Assembly (NCBI GenBank): GCA_018970965.1
Contig: JAGWVG010000041.1
Location: 1 to 10,257 of the forward strand
Length of the DNA stretch: 10,257 nucleotides
Direction: 5' to 3'
DNA from: Alphaproteobacteria bacterium
GTDB taxonomy: Bacteria; Pseudomonadota; Alphaproteobacteria; Sphingomonadales; Sphingomonadaceae
In this document: positions 7,452-10,257 of the stretch, piece by piece
Numbering within the stretch: position 1 is the first letter of the stretch
Layout of the letters: every line of letters starts with the position of its first letter
Translations under genes and position numbers: made by a program
Notes under the pieces: model-generated
Told to the model about the DNA's origin: nothing
The model's input: only the letters and a program-made list of their open reading frames with translations
Database searches by the model: none

Positions 7452-7458
7452 CCCCTCC
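7452..7458 (-). promoter_or_regulatory. Repeat-derived Shine-Dalgarno site of the DUF559 gene
   Basis: The minus strand reads GGAGGGG here, followed by CAAA and the ATG at 7447. The seven bases are the terminal conserved end of repeat copy C and lie outside its two hairpins, so the site should remain accessible when the repeat folds. Confidence 0.7.
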
Positions 7459-7507
7459 GTCAGCCCTTTGGGCTGCCACCTCCCCAATGCATATCATTGG
7501 GGAGGAA
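7452..7507 (-). repeat. 56-bp double-hairpin repeat, copy C (inverted)
   Basis: Read on the minus strand, this copy has the same two stems and ends as copies A and B. Compared with A, four base pairs are changed on both sides so that pairing is kept: two in the first stem (repeat positions 11-21 and 12-20) and two in the second (35-45 and 37-43). The second loop is AAA instead of GGC. It ends 4 bases before the DUF559 start codon. Confidence 0.92.
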
Positions 7508-7525
7508 CTTTCCAGAGTTCTTTTG

Positions 7526-7581
7526 TTCCTCCCTATCGCGCGGCGATGGGGAGGTGGCATCGCGGAGTGATGACGCAGGGG
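7526..7581 (+). repeat. 56-bp double-hairpin repeat, copy B
   Basis: This copy has the same orientation as copy A, with 49 of 56 bases identical. Two of the seven differences turn a stem pair into a G-T wobble, four lie in loops, and one is in the unpaired end (GGAGGGG becomes GCAGGGG). It begins 6 bases after the cysS stop codon in the direction of transcription. Confidence 0.92.
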
Positions 7582-7587
7582 GCTTAT

Positions 7588-9048
7588 TCAGCCCTCAATC
7601 TTCCAGTCCCATCCCAAGGGATCGCCATCCATCACCTCAACGCCCTTGGCCAGCAACGCATCGCGGATGGCATCCGAAGTCGCGAAATCTTTATTCGCGC
7701 GCGCCTCTTTGCGCTTGGCCAGTTCGCCCTCAATTTCTTCGGCAGTAAGCTGAGCGTCGGCGGGACGGACACGCAAATCAGCGCGGTCAAGCGACATCAA
7801 ATTCAGGCCCAACACCGCATCCATGCGTGCAATGGTCGCTAGCTTCTCACCAGCATCAATCTTCTTCATCGATGCCGCTTCTTCGAGCAAAGTCAGGCCA
7901 ATTGCGGTATTCAGATCTTCCGACACGGCGGCCTCAAATTTGTCGAGCAATTCGACCAGGCGGGGGTGTTGCACATCCTCAGCCGGGCTGGCTTGCGCGC
8001 GGACTTGCGCCACCGTCATCACCAGCCGCTTAAGACGCGTGGCAGCCGCGGCCAGATTGTCGAAGTTAAACTCCAACTCGCTGCGGTAATGCGCTTGGAG
8101 GCACAACAGACGATAGGCGAGCGGATGGAAGCCGCGATCTACCAGCACTTGCAGCCGCAGAAAATCGCCTGTTGATTTGCTCATCTTCCCGCCACGATCG
8201 ATCAGGAAGTTATTGTGCATCCAAAAGCGCGCGCCAGAATTTTCCGCACAACTCAGGCTACCGCAGTTGGTAAAGGCTTGGTTCTGCGCAATTTCATTAG
8301 GATGGTGGATTTCGCGGTGGTCGATGCCGCCGGTGTGAATGTCAAAGGGCAGGCCCAACAGAGCCTCTGACATGACCGAACATTCAAGGTGCCAGCCCGG
8401 AGCGCCACGGCCCCAGGGGCTATCCCATTCCATCTGGCGCGTCTCACCCTCGGGAGTTTTGCGCCAAATCGCAAAATCGGCCTGATGGCGTTTGCCCTCA
8501 ACGCTCTCAATCCGGCCTTCTCCCTCTTCAGTCGCCGCGCGCGCGAGGCGGCCATAATCGGCAACTGTTGAGGTGTCGAAATAAAGGCCCGAGGGCAGCT
8601 CATAGCAATGTTTGTCTGCGATTGATTTTGCGAAGTCGATCATCCGCGGAACATAATCTGTTGCGATCGACCATTGATAAGGTTGGCGGATATTAAGCCG
8701 GTCAATATCAGTCCAATAGGCATCGGTGTAGAATTTGGCGATATCCCAAGCCGATTTGCCTTGCTGCGCGGCGGCCTTTTCCATCTTGTCATCGCCCGCA
8801 TCAGCATCTGAGGTCAGATGGCCAACATCCGTGATGTTGATGACATGGCGGAGCTGATAGCCTTTATAGCTCAGCGTGCGGCCCAGCGTATCTGCAAACA
8901 CATAAGCACGCATATTGCCGATATGCTGAAAATTATACACCGTCGGCCCGCAGGTGTAGACGCGCGCCTCACCGGGGTGGACGGGCTGAAACTCTTCCAG
9001 CTGGCGGGTCAGGCTGTTGAACAGCTTGAGGGGCGCGTTGATGCTCAT
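7588..9048 (-). CDS. cysS: Cysteinyl-tRNA synthetase
   Basis: This enzyme attaches cysteine to tRNA-Cys in the cytoplasm and is a class I synthetase. The 486 residues are slightly longer than the 461 of E. coli. Present are CGPTVYN (33-39), the class I signature HIGN (42-45), and KMSKS (288-292). The zinc ligands that select cysteine are predicted as C33, C223, H248 and E252, with the same spacing between the last three as in E. coli. The C-terminal region includes a typical DALR-like helical part and ends with a tRNA-contacting block (KRKEARANKDFATSDAIRD). The ATG at 9048 has GAGG at a 6-base spacing, inside a small hairpin. It is complete and intact. It follows the ABC transporter genes after 50 bases. 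Confidence 0.98.
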   Translation of the reverse strand: MSINAPLKLFNSLTRQLEEFQPVHPGEARVYTCGPTVYNFQHIGNMRAYVFADTLGRTLSYKGYQLRHVINITDVGHLTSDADAGDDKMEKAAAQQGKSAWDIAKFYTDAYWTDIDRLNIRQPYQWSIATDYVPRMIDFAKSIADKHCYELPSGLYFDTSTVADYGRLARAATEEGEGRIESVEGKRHQADFAIWRKTPEGETRQMEWDSPWGRGAPGWHLECSVMSEALLGLPFDIHTGGIDHREIHHPNEIAQNQAFTNCGSLSCAENSGARFWMHNNFLIDRGGKMSKSTGDFLRLQVLVDRGFHPLAYRLLCLQAHYRSELEFNFDNLAAAATRLKRLVMTVAQVRAQASPAEDVQHPRLVELLDKFEAAVSEDLNTAIGLTLLEEAASMKKIDAGEKLATIARMDAVLGLNLMSLDRADLRVRPADAQLTAEEIEGELAKRKEARANKDFATSDAIRDALLAKGVEVMDGDPLGWDWKIEG

Positions 9049-9051
9049 GGC

Positions 9052-9082
9052 CCGCCTCTAGGCGGCGCGCTGCCTTCGGGCA
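9052..9082 (-). other. Two small hairpins in the cysS leader
   Basis: In the 50-base gap before cysS, 9071-9082 forms TGCC-loop-GGCA with a four-base loop, and 9052-9065 forms CCGCC-TAGA-GGCGG on the minus strand. The second contains the GAGG ribosome site of cysS. Neither is followed by a T-run, so they do not look like a terminator for the upstream ATPase gene. A role in limiting cysS translation is possible but unsupported beyond position. Confidence 0.35.
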
Positions 9083-9098
9083 AGAGAGCCGAGGGGCG

Positions 9099-9866
9099 TT
9101 AGAGCGGTGGGCGCGGCAAAATGGCGAGTTGATCGCCCAATTGTGCCACATCCATCTCGATATCAAACGTCGCAGAGAGCCGCTCTGGTGTCAGGAGGGC
9201 TGTGTTGGGGCCAGATCCAAGCAGCACACCCTGTTTCAGGAGGATAACGGCATCGGCAAGTGCAGCCGCCGCTGTCAGTTCATGCAGCACAACGATAACG
9301 CCTTTGCCGCTATCGGCTGCCGCCCGCAGCAAACGCAGCACATCACGCTGGTGCGCGGGGTCGAGATTGGCGAGGGGCTCATCCGCCAAAATCCAGTCGC
9401 TTTGCCCTGCAAGCACTCGCGCAAAGGCTGCGCGGGCCATTTCTCCGCCCGACAGCGTGTCGACGCGTCGATCAGCAAGCAACAGCAGGTCGGTATCTGC
9501 CAGTGCTTGATCAATGCAGCGAAGATCCTCAGCACTGGGGGCGGCGAAGGCACCGCGATGCGGCAATCGCCCCAAGGCGACCATCTCACGCACTGTAATT
9601 GCCCAAGCGGGGCTCGCATTTTGGGGAAGATAGCCAAGCTGCTTTGCCCGATCGCGCTGAGATAGGCGGCGAAGGGGTGTATCGCCGATGAAGATGCTGC
9701 CTGAGACTGGCGGTAATAGACCCGCGATGGCCCGGATCAGGCTAGACTTGCCCGCGCCATTGGGGCCGATGATCGCGGTCACTTGGCCGCGTGCGATATC
9801 GAGCGACATTGGGTGCAGCACCGTGTTGCCGCCCATAACAAGGTGCAGGCCGTGGATTTGGATCAT
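9099..9866 (-). CDS. ABC importer ATPase, iron-siderophore/haem/B12 (FecE/BtuD/HmuV) type
   Basis: This is the cytoplasmic ATPase that powers uptake through the FecCD-type permease encoded just upstream. The 255-residue length is typical. Motifs are Walker A GPNGAGKSS (34-42), Q-loop Q82 (GYLPQN), signature LSGGE (138-142), Walker B ILADE (159-163) and H-loop H195. The sequence around 87-100 (AWAITVREMVALGR) is the FecE/BtuD/HmuV style of this class. The ATG at 9866 overlaps the permease stop by 4 bases (ATGA), so translation is coupled. The substrate (ferric siderophore, haem or cobalamin) cannot be decided from this subunit. The binding protein and any outer-membrane receptor are not in the window. 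Confidence 0.92.
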   Translation of the reverse strand: MIQIHGLHLVMGGNTVLHPMSLDIARGQVTAIIGPNGAGKSSLIRAIAGLLPPVSGSIFIGDTPLRRLSQRDRAKQLGYLPQNASPAWAITVREMVALGRLPHRGAFAAPSAEDLRCIDQALADTDLLLLADRRVDTLSGGEMARAAFARVLAGQSDWILADEPLANLDPAHQRDVLRLLRAAADSGKGVIVVLHELTAAAALADAVILLKQGVLLGSGPNTALLTPERLSATFDIEMDVAQLGDQLAILPRPPL

Positions 9867-10257
9867 GCCTGCCCCCGGCGCAGCCGCGCGAGCAGAAGGA
9901 GGAAGAAGGGGGCGCCAATTGCCGCCATCGCAATGCCCAGCCGCACTTCACCGGGGCCGCGCGTCAGGCGGACAATAGTGTCGGCAATCAAGGTCAATAT
10001 TGCGCCGCCGCAGAATGAGGGGAGCAAAGTGGCCGAGGGGCGTTCCCCAACCCAAAGCCTTACAAAATGCGGTACAATTAGCCCAACAAAGCCAACCACG
10101 CCTGTCACGGCCACGGATGCGCCAATGGCGAGGCCCGTGCCGAGCGCGACTTGCGCCTGCAAGCCTTGAGGGTGGATGCCAAGGCTTTGTGCCGCCTCTT
10201 CACCCAAAGTCAGTGCATCCAGCGCACGGCCAGTGGTCAGCAAGATAAGGCTGCCGG
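9863..10257 (-). CDS. FecCD/BtuC-family ABC permease, N-terminal part outside the window
   Basis: This is the membrane channel subunit of the importer, of which only about the last 131 residues are visible. The frame is open to the right edge; the TTG at 10241-10243 is an internal leucine, not a start. Family marks are LDALTLGEEAAQSLG near the edge, the ATPase-docking and membrane block GVVGFVGLIVPHFVRLWVG, and the last segments through GGAILTLIADTIVR and LGIAMAAIGAPFFLLLLARL. Full-length members have about 320-350 residues and ten membrane helices. The stop at 9863-9865 overlaps the ATPase start. The residues seen do not separate siderophore, haem and B12 transporters. Confidence 0.92.
   Translation of the reverse strand, partial: GSLILLTTGRALDALTLGEEAAQSLGIHPQGLQAQVALGTGLAIGASVAVTGVVGFVGLIVPHFVRLWVGERPSATLLPSFCGGAILTLIADTIVRLTRGPGEVRLGIAMAAIGAPFFLLLLARLRRGQA

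Larger units (their letters stand above)
7019..7507 (-). other. DUF559 gene unit bracketed by 56-bp inverted repeats
   Basis: Repeat copy A (7019-7074) and copy C (7452-7507) are in opposite orientation, with the same end of each (TTCCTCC/GGAGGAA) facing outward, and they enclose nearly all of the DUF559 gene in 489 bases. The layout resembles a small element with terminal inverted repeats, 42 of 56 positions identical. I find no convincing target-site duplication: the flanks CTTC and CTTT are too short to count. It may instead be separate repeat insertions around a gene. Confidence 0.4.
7448..7587. other. Intergenic region between cysS and the DUF559 gene, mostly repeat
   Basis: Of these 140 bases, 112 belong to repeat copies C and B, placed tail to tail in opposite orientation with an 18-base spacer (7508-7525). 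I see no -35/-10 pair and no stem followed by a T-run. The region may therefore be transcribed through from cysS. The inverted copies could also pair with each other (40 of 56 positions matching) to form one long hairpin in the transcript. Confidence 0.7.

Noticed and set aside
7508..7511. Target-site duplication beside the repeat-bracketed DUF559 unit
   Set aside because: The flanks CTTC (7015-7018) and CTTT (7508-7511) agree at only three of four bases, which is expected by chance.
7019..7581. CRISPR array
   Set aside because: The repeats are in mixed orientation, with unequal spacing and a gene between two of them. They are palindromic over their whole length, unlike CRISPR repeat-spacer units.
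9071..9082. Intrinsic terminator after the ABC transporter genes
   Set aside because: The stem has only four base pairs and no T-run follows on the minus strand.
9049..9098. T-box or other amino-acid-sensing leader for cysS
   Set aside because: The gap is only 50 bases, far too short for a T-box, and these belong mainly to Gram-positive bacteria.
9129..9665. A 178-codon open frame on the plus strand
   Set aside because: It is antisense to the ABC ATPase, which has all its motifs. The product is His/Gln/Cys-rich and unlike a folded domain.

Overview
The window comes from an alphaproteobacterium, most likely in the Sphingomonadales. This rests on the moderately high GC, the style of the PstSCAB-PhoU, PhoR and CysS proteins, and a type of GGGGAGG hairpin repeat that I associate with that group. 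It is an inference, not a database result. All eleven genes lie on the minus strand, so transcription runs from the right end to the left end.

Reading in the direction of transcription: (1) the C-terminal part of a FecCD/BtuC-type permease and its ATPase, an importer for iron-siderophore, haem or vitamin B12, joined by a 4-base ATGA overlap; (2) cysS, cysteinyl-tRNA synthetase, after a 50-base leader with two small hairpins; (3) a short accessory insert between cysS and the next metabolic gene, made of a DUF559-type endonuclease-like gene and three copies of a 56-bp double-hairpin repeat; (4) a D-2-hydroxyacid dehydrogenase and an NTF2/SnoaL-like protein, joined to each other and to the DUF559 gene by 1-base TGATG overlaps; (5) phoR, with a possible Pho box in front; (6) pstS-pstC-pstA-pstB-phoU, the high-affinity phosphate importer and its regulator, preceded by a clear three-repeat Pho box. 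phoU runs off the left edge. phoB is not in the window and may lie beyond phoU.

The right half is housekeeping and nutrient uptake. The left half is a complete phosphate-starvation module: PhoR would signal to an unseen PhoB, PhoB would bind the 11-bp-periodic TGTCA sites upstream of pstS, PstS would capture phosphate for PstCAB, and PhoU would couple transport to PhoR. PhoR here has no membrane segment and cannot be extended upstream, so it should be cytosolic.

The least ordinary part is 7010-7587. Three 56-bp repeats all fold into the same two hairpins, and the differences between copies fall almost entirely in loops, wobble pairs or compensated base pairs. Two of them bracket the DUF559 gene as inverted repeats. 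The repeats supply the Shine-Dalgarno sequences of both the DUF559 gene and the dehydrogenase, and one copy encodes the C-terminal tail of the DUF559 protein. This looks like a small repeat-plus-nuclease unit that has become part of the transcription unit. Mobility is a hypothesis only. The rest of the window is conventional.
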